64,000 nucleotides of DNA from an uncultured Saprospiraceae bacterium (GTDB taxonomy: Bacteria > Bacteroidota > Bacteroidia > Chitinophagales > Saprospiraceae): positions 1 to 64,000 of the forward strand of contig CALFWO010000025.1 of the NCBI GenBank assembly GCA_937928045.1, in the 5' to 3' direction. This document shows positions 9,288 through 18,495 of the stretch, in pieces. How positions within the stretch are numbered: position 1 is the first letter of the stretch; every line of letters begins with the position of its first letter. The notes beneath the pieces were generated by a model that searched no databases, was not told where the DNA came from, and was given only the letters and a program-made list of their open reading frames with translations. A program made the position numbers and the translations under genes.

Positions 9288-9405
9288 GATTATTGGCATT
9301 TGTATTTAATTTTCTGAAGCTAAGATAAGTATTTCAAATGGGTCTATAACAAGGTATTAGGGAACTACTGAATCTAAACATTTGGAAAAATAACATATAT
9401 TTTAT

Positions 9406-9436
9406 TTTGAAAGTTCGAAAGTTGCCGTTACCTTGC
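9406..9436 (+). promoter_or_regulatory. Bacteroidota-type promoter for the small leader-peptide gene
   Basis: TTTG at 9406-9409 is followed after exactly 19 bases by TACCTTGC at 9429-9436, close to the consensus TTTG-N19-TAnnTTTG of Bacteroidota housekeeping promoters. Transcription would begin near 9443, about 30 bases before the ATG at 9474. Confidence 0.55.
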
Positions 9437-9473
9437 GGGATATCAGGATCGAAAATCACTAAATAGATTCAAT

Positions 9474-9623
9474 ATGATTGATAAAATGACGTTAAAATTG
9501 GGCAGTCTTGGAGATGACTTCCAGCTTATCAACCCTGATTCTATGTCGAAAATCACGGGAGGAGCTACTCTTTCTAGACCGCCAAGTCTAATTTCTACAT
9601 GTGGAGGAATCATGCCTTCATAG
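9474..9623 (+). CDS. Small double-glycine leader peptide (candidate RiPP/bacteriocin precursor)
   Basis: A 49-codon gene with its own promoter and terminator. The N-terminal 30 residues end in KITGG and show the alternating hydrophobic pattern of double-glycine leaders (LKLGSLGDDFQLI then MSKITGG), very like the short leaders of Bacteroidota natural-product precursors. Cleavage after Gly30 would release a 19-residue core rich in Ser, Thr, Pro and Gly with a single Cys (ATLSRPPSLISTCGGIMPS). A second ATG at codon 5 (9486) could also be used. No modifying enzyme, peptidase or C39-type ABC transporter is encoded nearby, so the peptide is an orphan in this window; it could also be a signal peptide of a quorum-type system. 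Confidence 0.68.
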   Translation: MIDKMTLKLGSLGDDFQLINPDSMSKITGGATLSRPPSLISTCGGIMPS

Positions 9624-9648
9624 CCGATCTAATGATTCAGACAAGAAA

Positions 9649-9679
9649 GGCAATACCATTCATTGGTATTGCCTTTTTT
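9649..9679 (+). terminator. Rho-independent terminator of the leader-peptide gene
   Basis: A perfect 10-bp stem (9649-9658 with 9664-9673) with a 5-base loop is followed by six T. It ends a transcript of about 240 bases, which supports the small gene being a real monocistronic unit. Confidence 0.9.
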
Positions 9680-9779
9680 CATTTATATATTACCTCTTAA
9701 CATTTGATCGTCAAAATGGCAAATTGACTACCTTTAACAATGACATAGCAAATCAGGCTTGAAAAACATAAATTGATGT

Positions 9780-10646
9780 ATGAATCGTTTAAATTTTAAA
9801 CTCTTCATTGTCTTGCTCCTTTGGAGTCTTACTATCAAAGGCCAGTCTCTAGAAAATAAGGATTGTTCTACTGCATTGGATCTTTGCGGAGTATCACCCT
9901 TTCAACTAATTTCAACAGAGGGGGTTGGAATGCAAGATACCATTCTACAGAATTCGTGCTTGGCTTCAGAATACAATTCCCTCTGGATCAAAATAAACAT
10001 TCAATCAGAAGGTTATCTTACTTTCAAGTTCACACCTAACAATCCTACAGTCGATTTAGACTTTGCAGTATTTAGAAGTGCACTATCGAACTGTGAAAAC
10101 AATGAGTTGATTAGATGTATGGCTTCGGGAATTAATATTGGTAATCCCGATTCTACACAACTCGATCGATGTCTAGGAGCAACAGGATTGAGGGAAAATG
10201 AAATTGACTTTGAAGAAACTAGTGGATGTCAAGCTGCTGATAACAATTTTCTCGCGCCAATTGACTGCCAATTAGGGGAAGTCTATTACATCATATTAAA
10301 CGATTTCTCTTACGCCTTGGATACGACAATGCTGGAATTCGGTGGCACCGCTGAGATCAATTGTATTACGACAAATATTTCTGAATCGAATTTTAAACCA
10401 GAACAAATTTCTCTATTCCCTAATCCTTCAGTTGGCCCGATCAACTACCATATACCTGAACAATATGTTGGAGGATCACTAAGACTAATTGACCTGCAAG
10501 GAAATACGGTTCATTTTATTGAAAAATTAGTTTCCCGTTCAGGAAATTTACTTTTGAGTCAATTAGAAAATGGAATGTATAGCATTGTCATTTCAAATAA
10601 GAATAGTTCAATTGCCGAACGATTTCAAATATTCCACCATAACTAG
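9780..10646 (+). CDS. Secreted protein with T9SS type A sorting domain
   Basis: The 288-residue protein begins with a signal peptide (about 1-22, ending TIKGQ). Residues ~25-195 form a Cys-containing beta domain with the pattern found in many Bacteroidota secreted proteins: CSTALDLCG, then SLWIKINIQSEGYLTFKF, then DLDFAVFR, and a final YYIILNDFS. This resembles the pre-peptidase C-terminal or jelly-roll modules. A type A sorting domain begins near residue 208 (LFPNPSVGPINYHI) and ends with MYSIVISN and FQIFHHN. It is likely exported and surface-attached; no enzymatic motif is visible. Confidence 0.85.
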   Translation: MNRLNFKLFIVLLLWSLTIKGQSLENKDCSTALDLCGVSPFQLISTEGVGMQDTILQNSCLASEYNSLWIKINIQSEGYLTFKFTPNNPTVDLDFAVFRSALSNCENNELIRCMASGINIGNPDSTQLDRCLGATGLRENEIDFEETSGCQAADNNFLAPIDCQLGEVYYIILNDFSYALDTTMLEFGGTAEINCITTNISESNFKPEQISLFPNPSVGPINYHIPEQYVGGSLRLIDLQGNTVHFIEKLVSRSGNLLLSQLENGMYSIVISNKNSSIAERFQIFHHN

Positions 10647-10711
10647 TTAATCAAAATAAATTGTTACCATTTAAAAGGTGCCTACAAAACATTTTAGTTT
10701 CTCTACTCCTA

Positions 10712-12241
10712 CTATTTTAGTTGATTGAATAACACCGTAATATCATTTTTTGAAGATAGCCATAATTGCTTCAGTGTTTCTGGAATTGGTTGAGGTGATA
10801 TAGTAAATTGTCCTAAAATTAAATCTTGATCACCATCGCCATCAAAATCTGCCTTTTCTAAACATAACGAACGGACAGGCATATCAGACGGAATTAGTTG
10901 TGTCTTAAACTCAAACTGTTGGCCTTCCGAGATATTCTCCAAATAGACAAAACTTTCCTCTATTAGATTATCAAAGTCGGGAAAAAAAGCTGAGGTTGCT
11001 ATGTCCAAATCTCCATCCTGATCAAAATCAAAAGGAATTACTTTCGTACTACCGTAAATTGGATAAAAGTATTGCTCCTTGTAACTATCTTCCTCTGCTA
11101 TAAATATTCTTACTCCATGAAAATTTTTTAAACTATAAGAGTAATCTGCATTGTCACCATGAGCGGTAGTTATATCAAATCGCCCATCTTGATTATAATC
11201 TGTCAATTCAAAATCACTGGTACCAAATCCAGGAGGAAATCTTAAAATTCTTTTTGCATCAAACTGTAAATCTTCTCGCTGATAAAAAGTAAAAATAGAT
11301 TCGTCTCCTTGGGCAAAAAGTGCAACAATGTCCATTTTTCCATCATTGTCCATATCTTTGATCTTAAACTTAATTACCCCCGGTAGTTCTAATAAAGTTG
11401 ATCTTCGATATTCATCATTTATCGATTCAAATAAAAATAAACCGCCAATATCATTACCAAACTCAGCAACTATTATTTCATCTATTCCATCGCCATTCAA
11501 ATCTGCGAGGTCAGCTTGAACTGGTCTCCTTAATGAATCAATCAAAATTTTTCCATTGATTTTATTAGTAAAAATAACTTTTCCATTTTTTAAGTTAGAA
11601 GGAAAAAGCGAACCAATTTCACTCCAGCCGACATAGTTATCACTAAAATTAAAATCGACCACAGGACTGGCTACTCTAGAAATTAACTTTTCATCTTTCG
11701 ACCAATGATGAATTGTTTTATTGAAATCTGCCAACCACAATTCCTTTTTTTCTTCATCAAATTCAATAGCACAAATATTGGCTCCTAAGTTATCATCGAT
11801 TGGAAAGTCTCTTCGCACAAATTGCTTACTCTCAACATTCCTGGCTAATCTTGTTTCATCAAAAGAGATACTATCTGGAGCCAGATCAATAACATACTTC
11901 TTTAAGCGCTCCCATTCATCATCTTCAATTATTTTTTCATACTTATCGAGATTATACTTCCGCAATTCTATCTGTTCAGCCATAGATAATCTTTGCAAAG
12001 GATCTAATTTTGCATTCGGAATGCCCAAGCGAATGCCCATTCTTGGTAAAATTGACGCTTCCCAAATATCTTTACTTAGTGATGCTGGATCAGGAACTAA
12101 GTGGCAAGAACCACAATAAATTTGGTAATCTTTTTCGATCTCAGAGCGTTGCTCATGATTATTGACACATGAAAAAAATGTGAAAATAAAGCAGCTTGCG
12201 AATAGCAATTTTAAGTTAAATAGATTAAGTACTCCTGACAT
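10712..12241 (-). CDS. Lipoprotein with cytochrome c motif and FG-GAP/VCBS repeats
   Basis: The 509-residue protein has a lipobox-like end of the signal peptide (FTFFSC, Cys25). A single haem-binding CxxCH (CGSCH, about residues 43-47) lies in a short cytochrome-like domain that runs to about 120. The rest is a beta-propeller of FG-GAP/VCBS type with repeated Ca-binding loops: DLNGDGIDE, DMDNDGKMD, DYNQDGRFD, DFDQDGDLD and DFDGDGDQD. Its ATG shares one base with the stop codon of the upstream 2069-residue gene (TAATG), so the two are translationally coupled. It probably sits on the outer membrane; redox or ligand-binding function is not known. Confidence 0.85.
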   Translation of the reverse strand: MSGVLNLFNLKLLFASCFIFTFFSCVNNHEQRSEIEKDYQIYCGSCHLVPDPASLSKDIWEASILPRMGIRLGIPNAKLDPLQRLSMAEQIELRKYNLDKYEKIIEDDEWERLKKYVIDLAPDSISFDETRLARNVESKQFVRRDFPIDDNLGANICAIEFDEEKKELWLADFNKTIHHWSKDEKLISRVASPVVDFNFSDNYVGWSEIGSLFPSNLKNGKVIFTNKINGKILIDSLRRPVQADLADLNGDGIDEIIVAEFGNDIGGLFLFESINDEYRRSTLLELPGVIKFKIKDMDNDGKMDIVALFAQGDESIFTFYQREDLQFDAKRILRFPPGFGTSDFELTDYNQDGRFDITTAHGDNADYSYSLKNFHGVRIFIAEEDSYKEQYFYPIYGSTKVIPFDFDQDGDLDIATSAFFPDFDNLIEESFVYLENISEGQQFEFKTQLIPSDMPVRSLCLEKADFDGDGDQDLILGQFTISPQPIPETLKQLWLSSKNDITVLFNQLK

Positions 12242-15200
12242 TATTTCATTAATGTAACGTCTCCTTTGTAATCACTAATTGTTCCATCCAGCCATTCCAC
12301 ATTAATATAATAAACAAAAACACCAGGATTTAATTCAGCTCCTTTATGAGTTCCATCCCAACCAAGACCAGTATCATTCGGCAAAAAATTATCATTGGCA
12401 AAAACTATTGCCCCCCAACGATCAACGACAATCATTCTTTTTACTTCCACAACTTTCGACAGGTCCGTAAAAACTGTAAAGCCATCGTTGTTGCCATCAT
12501 TATTGGGGCTAAAGGCATTGGGAATAAATAAATCTTTGTCATTTCTAACCTTAAAGAAGACTTCTGTATCCGTAAGACATCCATCTTCCGTAATTATCTC
12601 AAGTCGATAAGTTTGATCAGTTATTGGACTAGCAAAAGGTTCTAAACAGTTATTGCAACTCAGCCCCTCTGATGGACTCCAAATAACAGACTGTATAATA
12701 TTTTCTGAAAAATTTATTATTGGAAGCAATTGGACCGAATCTCCATAATCGATTTCAATTTCTGTTTCCAATTCAGAAAATAAAAATGGGGCACTGTTTA
12801 CTTGCAGTTGGTCAGTCCATTCACAATCTCCAGAATCTTGAATCACTAAATCATAATTTCCGGAAGACAAATTATTGTATGCTGTAATTCCCGAAAATGA
12901 CTGCCCTCCATCTATCGAATAGACATATGGAGGCAGACCTCCTTGCACATTATCAAATTCAATACTTCCAGTCTCCCCAAAACAAATTGGAGATTGTAGT
13001 CTAGCTTCTGCCAATACCGGATCTTCTTGAGAAACAATAATATCGACCGTGTTGGAACAACCATTATCATCGGCTATAAAAGTTACCGAATAGCTGCCAG
13101 GATTTTCAACAGTTGGGTTTGCAATATTCGAATTAAATCCATTGGTCCCTACCCATTGAATAGTTCCAGATTCATTTGTAGTGGCTTCAATTAAAACATT
13201 AATCTCATCACATTCGATTTGAGCATCTTCGGATATTAATGCAGGCAATTCAAAATCTCCAATAACCTCAGCAGTTTGAACATTTGCACATCCATTGTCT
13301 CCAGTGATTTCCAAATTATAGAAACCAACTTCTTGAACATTTATCGATTGTGATGAAGCAGTAAAGTTATTTGGTCCAGTCCAAACATAATCTGCATTCA
13401 TAATATTTGCAGACAAAGTTGAACTCGTCAATTGACAGTTTAAAACAACATCTGAAAGACTAAAAGCCGGAAGAAGCGTATCCACATCAATGTTAGACAT
13501 CAAATGTTGTGTACAGCCATTTAATCCTTCTACCAACAAAGTATATTCCCCTCCTTCAGTTACCGTTGGACTTTGTTCGGAACTCATAAATCCATTTGGA
13601 CCGGACCATTGAAAAACAAATCCAGTCGGATTCCCTAAAGCGGAAAGTTGAATACTTGGATTGTTGCAGGTAATCTCATTATCGCCAGTCATGAATTGTG
13701 GTTCCGTAAAATCACTAGAAATGTTTACAATGTTTCCAGTAGAACAACCATTCGGAAAAAATGAAGTCAAAGTGTAAAACCCTTCGTCGAAAACATCAAC
13801 ATCTTGAGTAAAAGCCGCAAAACCATTTGGGCCAGACCATTCCCATGCTGATACGTTATCCATGGTTTCGGGAGCTAATGCTAATGTTGGATTTGAACAA
13901 TTGAGTTCACCACCAACCAGACTAACGTTAGGTACAGCAAAGTCATCATCGACGACGATTGTTTCAATTGCCTTACATCCATTTGGCAATTCATAGACTA
14001 CTTCAAATTGTCCAGCTTCCAGAACAATGTAGTTGGGTCCAGTTCCAACTTCTACCCCACCTTCAAACCAAGTATAGTTTCCGCCACTAAGATCGGCAGT
14101 GGCTTGCATGCTATCAATTTCATTTGTACAATCGAGAAACGGAACATAAACAGCCAGTTGCGGGATATCTACATTAGCAGTTACGGTAACATCTTGATTA
14201 CTAGAACATCCATTTGCTAATATGATTTCTAGCGAATAGACTCCGGCTATCGGCACATTAATCATCTCTTGAGTGGAAGAAAAACTATTTGGACCTGTCC
14301 ATGAATAATCCCCAACTATGAATTCATTTGCACGCAGTTCAACGGTATCCTCATCACAAGTCAATTGTACATCCGAAATAGTAAATATTGGAGTGATCGT
14401 ATCTATGTTTATCTGTAAAGGTGCTTCTTGTATACATTCACTACCAAAATCGAAAACTAGAAGTTTATATAACCCAGCCTGGTCAATTGTCTGAAAATTA
14501 GATCCTAGCGTATCGCCTAAAGGGTCTTCCCAAATGATACCATAACCACCTTGCACTCCATCGCTGATATAGGAAAGTTGAGCAGTGGGATTATTGCAAT
14601 CCAAATTTGTTCCTACCGGCGTATAATTTGGAACACTAAAGTCTTCAGTTACTTCAATTGTTGAAATCCTAGAACATCCATTCGCTTTAAAAGAAATCAA
14701 TTCATAAGTTCCAATGTCATAGGTAAAGGTGTTCTGGTCATTGGAAGAAAAACCATTTGGTCCAGACCACTGATAGTTAACAACATCATTGTTGATAGGA
14801 TTTGCTAGAAGAACTGCAGAATCTTTTGCGCAATTAATTAAGCTTGTTGTAACATTTACCATCGGGACAGAAAAATCTGAAACTACCTCTATCGTCCCTT
14901 GAACCTGACAACCGTTAGCCGATTCAACCTGTACTGTATATATGCCTTCAACAGAAACTATTGGCTGATTGTCATTTGAAAAAACACCACTGTCATCACT
15001 CCAGCTTACTAAATTACTGATATCATCTAATAGTAAATCTAAATTTACTGTTGGATTATTACAATTTATTTGAAGTTGTGGACTTAGAGAAAAAGATGGT
15101 AAATCATCGTCTTGAGGGATATCAATATTCGCAGAATTGACACAGCCTGCTGCATTGTCGATAGTTACAAAATATTCTCCGGCTACACTAATCTCTGGCG

Positions 15201-18200
15201 AAGACTCAATGCTAGAAAATCCATTTGGACCGGACCACGTAAAATTAACGATTGCTTGATCGCTAGTAGCTACAAGATTGATTATAGGATTCGCACAATT
15301 CAATGTATCCGGTTGGATATCAACTAATGGTATATTTCCCAGCGCTTCGACCACAATAGTTTCCATATTAGTACATCCTTTATTGTCCTCGATCTCTACA
15401 GTATAGATTCCAGGGTTGGAAACCAACGGATTTGGTATAATAGATGTAAACCCAGTTGGACCAGACCAAGAGAAGCTGACGGCTTCTGGAGCCACTGCGT
15501 TGAGTTGCGCCTCGGTCGCGCCACATGGCAAATCTTCTCCTGTGACACTGATACCGGGCGGAGCATTTTCCAAAAATACTTCTACTAACTGCGAAGAAAC
15601 ACAACCATTAGACCCACTTACAGAAAAAGTGTATTCACCAGGCTCCGAGACCACCGGCATTGTATCTGTAGATTGATATCCATTAGGTCCCGCCCAAATG
15701 TAAGTCACATTATTTGTTGTAGATGACCCTTGCAAGGTGACAGAATCTGGATCGCAAAAGATTGTTCCGCCAGTAGCTGAAATATTTGGCAAATCGGCAT
15801 CTGGTGCTATCACGATACTATCCCGAGCTGTACAATTCCCTATGGTAAAAACTTGTAAATAATAAGTTCCAGCTTGTCCGATAGTAGGCATTGAATCATT
15901 GCTCATATAACCAGATGGCCCAGTCCAATTGTATTCATTAATATTAAACGAACTAGAAGGCATCAAAGTCGAAGTAGGTATTTGACAAGTGAGATCATCA
16001 CCAGAAATTCCTAAATCAATTATTTCATTGCTGGCAAGCACATCTACAATTTCTGTATTTACACATCCATTCATTCCCACAATTGTTATTTCAAAATTTA
16101 CTGGGGTGCTAACATTAATTATAGAATCTTGAAAGGTCTCATTGGTTGTTAAATTAGTCCAAACATAAGTTGCAACATCATCTGAAGAAAACGTAATTGG
16201 AATCGACGCCTCTTCACATGCTAAAATATAATCCGATGTATTTAAATCAGGAATTTGAAAATCAGAAGCAACGGCAACGGGAAGCATAGCTTCACATCCA
16301 TTGCCTGCGATAACTGTAAAAGTATAGGTCCCAGAATCTTGAACGATCGGATTCAAGTCAGTACTAGAAAAACCATTTGGACCTGACCAAGAATAGGTAA
16401 CACCAGTGGTAGTTGAATTTCCATTCAATATTAAAGAATCCATATTACAATCCAACATTCCACCGGCAGCAGAAATATTAGGTACATTCGCATCCGCAAA
16501 TACTTCGGCGGTTTGAATAGTTGAACATCCATTAGGTGCGTTGGCGGTAACGATGTAATCACCGATCTGACTTACAACAATTGAAGTACCTGATCCGACA
16601 AAACCATTTGGGCCAGTCCATGAATAACTTGTACCTGCAACCGTATCAATAATCCCCAAGGTAACATCATTTGCCAAACAAGTTAAAGTATCTCCATTTA
16701 CTTGAAGCGATGGCGCAATGGTATCTGTTAATACTTCTATGGAATCATTCACATCACAATTTGCTCCTGCAGAAATTGTCAAATAATAAATACCGCCTTC
16801 TAAAACCGTTGGATTAGCCAATGTATCAGAAAAGCCATTTGGTCCAGTCCAAGCATAAGTGACATTTGGGGAATCACTGGTTCCATCTAATATTAATGAA
16901 TCATTTGCGCAAGAAAGAACTCCTCCTTCAGGACTGATTTCTGGAAGCGCGGCATCTTGCGCAATGATAGCCACTGAAGTCATTTGACAACCAGTAACAT
17001 CATTTGTAACCAGCAAAGTATAAACTCCTGTTTCAGAAATTTCATGATTTATTCCAGTTCCAGTTCCACCCGGACCAGTCCATACATAAGAAATATCGGG
17101 CCCAGCATCTGATCCTGTTCCGTCTAAAGTTATGGGAAAGGATTCACCACATGCGAGCGTAACATTCCCACCTGCATCTGCAATAGGAAAATTCACATTT
17201 TCGTCAACTAGGATTGATTGAAAAAAACTACAAGTTATTCCATTCAACAATACATCCAAAGTCAAAACATAGAGTCCGGGGTCACCGACGACAATATTTA
17301 AATCTCCTGAAGAAAAACTATTGGGTCCGGACCAATTTATATTTATTGGCAATCCATCTGTATCGACAAATGGGTTTAAATTAACATTAGTATTTTGACA
17401 AGTGATCATTCCTGGATCAGGAATAATTATCGAAGGATTATTTTCGACGATATTTAAAATTACGGTAGAATCACATCCATCGGTGGTCATCATATCGATG
17501 ACATATTCATCTTCGCCGCAATAAGATATTCCGTCAACAATTACACAATTGTTATCTACGCAAACAGTTTCGTTTATAAAGGTAGTTTGAGGTTGACTCA
17601 AAGTAATAGTTACTTCATCTGTTGCCACACAAACTTCATTAAAAGTAATGTCATCTAATGCGAAATCATTTCCTGATGGATTTGTGTTTTGATTTACGAT
17701 ACAAATTTCCGCAGTGGAACTTCCTCCAGAATTCCAAGTTGCATTAAATGGAGTCCAGGCACAAGGTGTGGGATTTGCATTAAACTGACCACCTATCAAA
17801 GTTCCGTTAATCGAAAATTGCAAAATAGCCGGGGAAGTATTTATAACCATAGCGACCCATGTTCCAAATTCGTATTCCGTTCCTGGATTAATACTGACCG
17901 TTTGACACCAAACATTTTGATTTGCTTGAGCCGCTCCATTTATGACCATCATATTCCCGGTTGCATCTCCAGTATGATCAGAACAAGGCGAAAAATTATT
18001 GTGGGTACTTGCTGGATTGTTGGAAACTGCATATTGTCCTTCATTGCTTAATAAGCCAAAAGGACCACCAGTACCTGGAATATAGTCACTGGAAAAATTA
18101 GCGTCTCCAAGATTAAAATCTCCATTAACCACCAAATTCACTGGATCTATTAGTCGCGTCTCTAGCGTATAAGTAATCGTTCCATTTATTGTTGCTGTTG

Positions 18201-18450
18201 GGTTCAAAATAAAAGGATTGGAAAGACCTGTGGTGGGCGTCCAACTTACTGAAGCAAAATTATCACTAATCGAACCATTGAGTTGAACTACATCCCCGGG
18301 ATTACAAACGATTTGATCAGGACCGGCGTTTGCGGTTAGGGAACAAGCAAGGTTCGTTAGATTGGTGTTCTTGCCATTGTTTGCGCTTACAGAAATACAA
18401 GCGAATAGAATGAAAAAAATGGATGGTAATGCTTTGAACATAGTTACCAT
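12241..18450 (-). CDS. Giant Ig-repeat adhesin with SprB-like repeat and T9SS type B (gliding-motility) sorting domain
   Basis: The 2069-residue protein has a signal peptide (about 1-23), an Ig/PKD-like module (about 33-90), a carbohydrate-binding-like jelly-roll domain (about 100-270) and then about 18-20 tandem modules of roughly 80 residues, each with the core W(S/T)GPNGF(S) and conserved Cys pairs. Near residues 1815-1890 is a SprB-type repeat (PICFGETGSIEFDNVQGG then PPYVYSIDGG). The final ~95 residues form the type B sorting domain (FIPNAFSPNNDGNNDGF, VVDRWG, WDGTHKG, GVFVYYI). It is a predicted surface adhesin. The next gene downstream overlaps its stop codon. Two Met codons (18450, 18441) are possible starts. 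Confidence 0.9.
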   Translation of the reverse strand: MVTMFKALPSIFFILFACISVSANNGKNTNLTNLACSLTANAGPDQIVCNPGDVVQLNGSISDNFASVSWTPTTGLSNPFILNPTATINGTITYTLETRLIDPVNLVVNGDFNLGDANFSSDYIPGTGGPFGLLSNEGQYAVSNNPASTHNNFSPCSDHTGDATGNMMVINGAAQANQNVWCQTVSINPGTEYEFGTWVAMVINTSPAILQFSINGTLIGGQFNANPTPCAWTPFNATWNSGGSSTAEICIVNQNTNPSGNDFALDDITFNEVCVATDEVTITLSQPQTTFINETVCVDNNCVIVDGISYCGEDEYVIDMMTTDGCDSTVILNIVENNPSIIIPDPGMITCQNTNVNLNPFVDTDGLPININWSGPNSFSSGDLNIVVGDPGLYVLTLDVLLNGITCSFFQSILVDENVNFPIADAGGNVTLACGESFPITLDGTGSDAGPDISYVWTGPGGTGTGINHEISETGVYTLLVTNDVTGCQMTSVAIIAQDAALPEISPEGGVLSCANDSLILDGTSDSPNVTYAWTGPNGFSDTLANPTVLEGGIYYLTISAGANCDVNDSIEVLTDTIAPSLQVNGDTLTCLANDVTLGIIDTVAGTSYSWTGPNGFVGSGTSIVVSQIGDYIVTANAPNGCSTIQTAEVFADANVPNISAAGGMLDCNMDSLILNGNSTTTGVTYSWSGPNGFSSTDLNPIVQDSGTYTFTVIAGNGCEAMLPVAVASDFQIPDLNTSDYILACEEASIPITFSSDDVATYVWTNLTTNETFQDSIINVSTPVNFEITIVGMNGCVNTEIVDVLASNEIIDLGISGDDLTCQIPTSTLMPSSSFNINEYNWTGPSGYMSNDSMPTIGQAGTYYLQVFTIGNCTARDSIVIAPDADLPNISATGGTIFCDPDSVTLQGSSTTNNVTYIWAGPNGYQSTDTMPVVSEPGEYTFSVSGSNGCVSSQLVEVFLENAPPGISVTGEDLPCGATEAQLNAVAPEAVSFSWSGPTGFTSIIPNPLVSNPGIYTVEIEDNKGCTNMETIVVEALGNIPLVDIQPDTLNCANPIINLVATSDQAIVNFTWSGPNGFSSIESSPEISVAGEYFVTIDNAAGCVNSANIDIPQDDDLPSFSLSPQLQINCNNPTVNLDLLLDDISNLVSWSDDSGVFSNDNQPIVSVEGIYTVQVESANGCQVQGTIEVVSDFSVPMVNVTTSLINCAKDSAVLLANPINNDVVNYQWSGPNGFSSNDQNTFTYDIGTYELISFKANGCSRISTIEVTEDFSVPNYTPVGTNLDCNNPTAQLSYISDGVQGGYGIIWEDPLGDTLGSNFQTIDQAGLYKLLVFDFGSECIQEAPLQINIDTITPIFTISDVQLTCDEDTVELRANEFIVGDYSWTGPNSFSSTQEMINVPIAGVYSLEIILANGCSSNQDVTVTANVDIPQLAVYVPFLDCTNEIDSMQATADLSGGNYTWFEGGVEVGTGPNYIVLEAGQFEVVYELPNGCKAIETIVVDDDFAVPNVSLVGGELNCSNPTLALAPETMDNVSAWEWSGPNGFAAFTQDVDVFDEGFYTLTSFFPNGCSTGNIVNISSDFTEPQFMTGDNEITCNNPSIQLSALGNPTGFVFQWSGPNGFMSSEQSPTVTEGGEYTLLVEGLNGCTQHLMSNIDVDTLLPAFSLSDVVLNCQLTSSTLSANIMNADYVWTGPNNFTASSQSINVQEVGFYNLEITGDNGCANVQTAEVIGDFELPALISEDAQIECDEINVLIEATTNESGTIQWVGTNGFNSNIANPTVENPGSYSVTFIADDNGCSNTVDIIVSQEDPVLAEARLQSPICFGETGSIEFDNVQGGLPPYVYSIDGGQSFSGITAYNNLSSGNYDLVIQDSGDCEWTDQLQVNSAPFLFSELETEIEIDYGDSVQLLPIINFSENIIQSVIWSPSEGLSCNNCLEPFASPITDQTYRLEIITEDGCLTDTEVFFKVRNDKDLFIPNAFSPNNDGNNDGFTVFTDLSKVVEVKRMIVVDRWGAIVFANDNFLPNDTGLGWDGTHKGAELNPGVFVYYINVEWLDGTISDYKGDVTLMK

Positions 18451-18495
18451 AAATATAAGGCTATTTGTGAAAAAGTTCCAGCATATAATTACAGC

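Noticed and set aside
12700-17400. Periodic repeats suggesting a CRISPR or satellite array
   Set aside because: The repeats are about 240 bases, imperfect and in frame; they encode the Ig-like modules of the 2069-residue adhesin.
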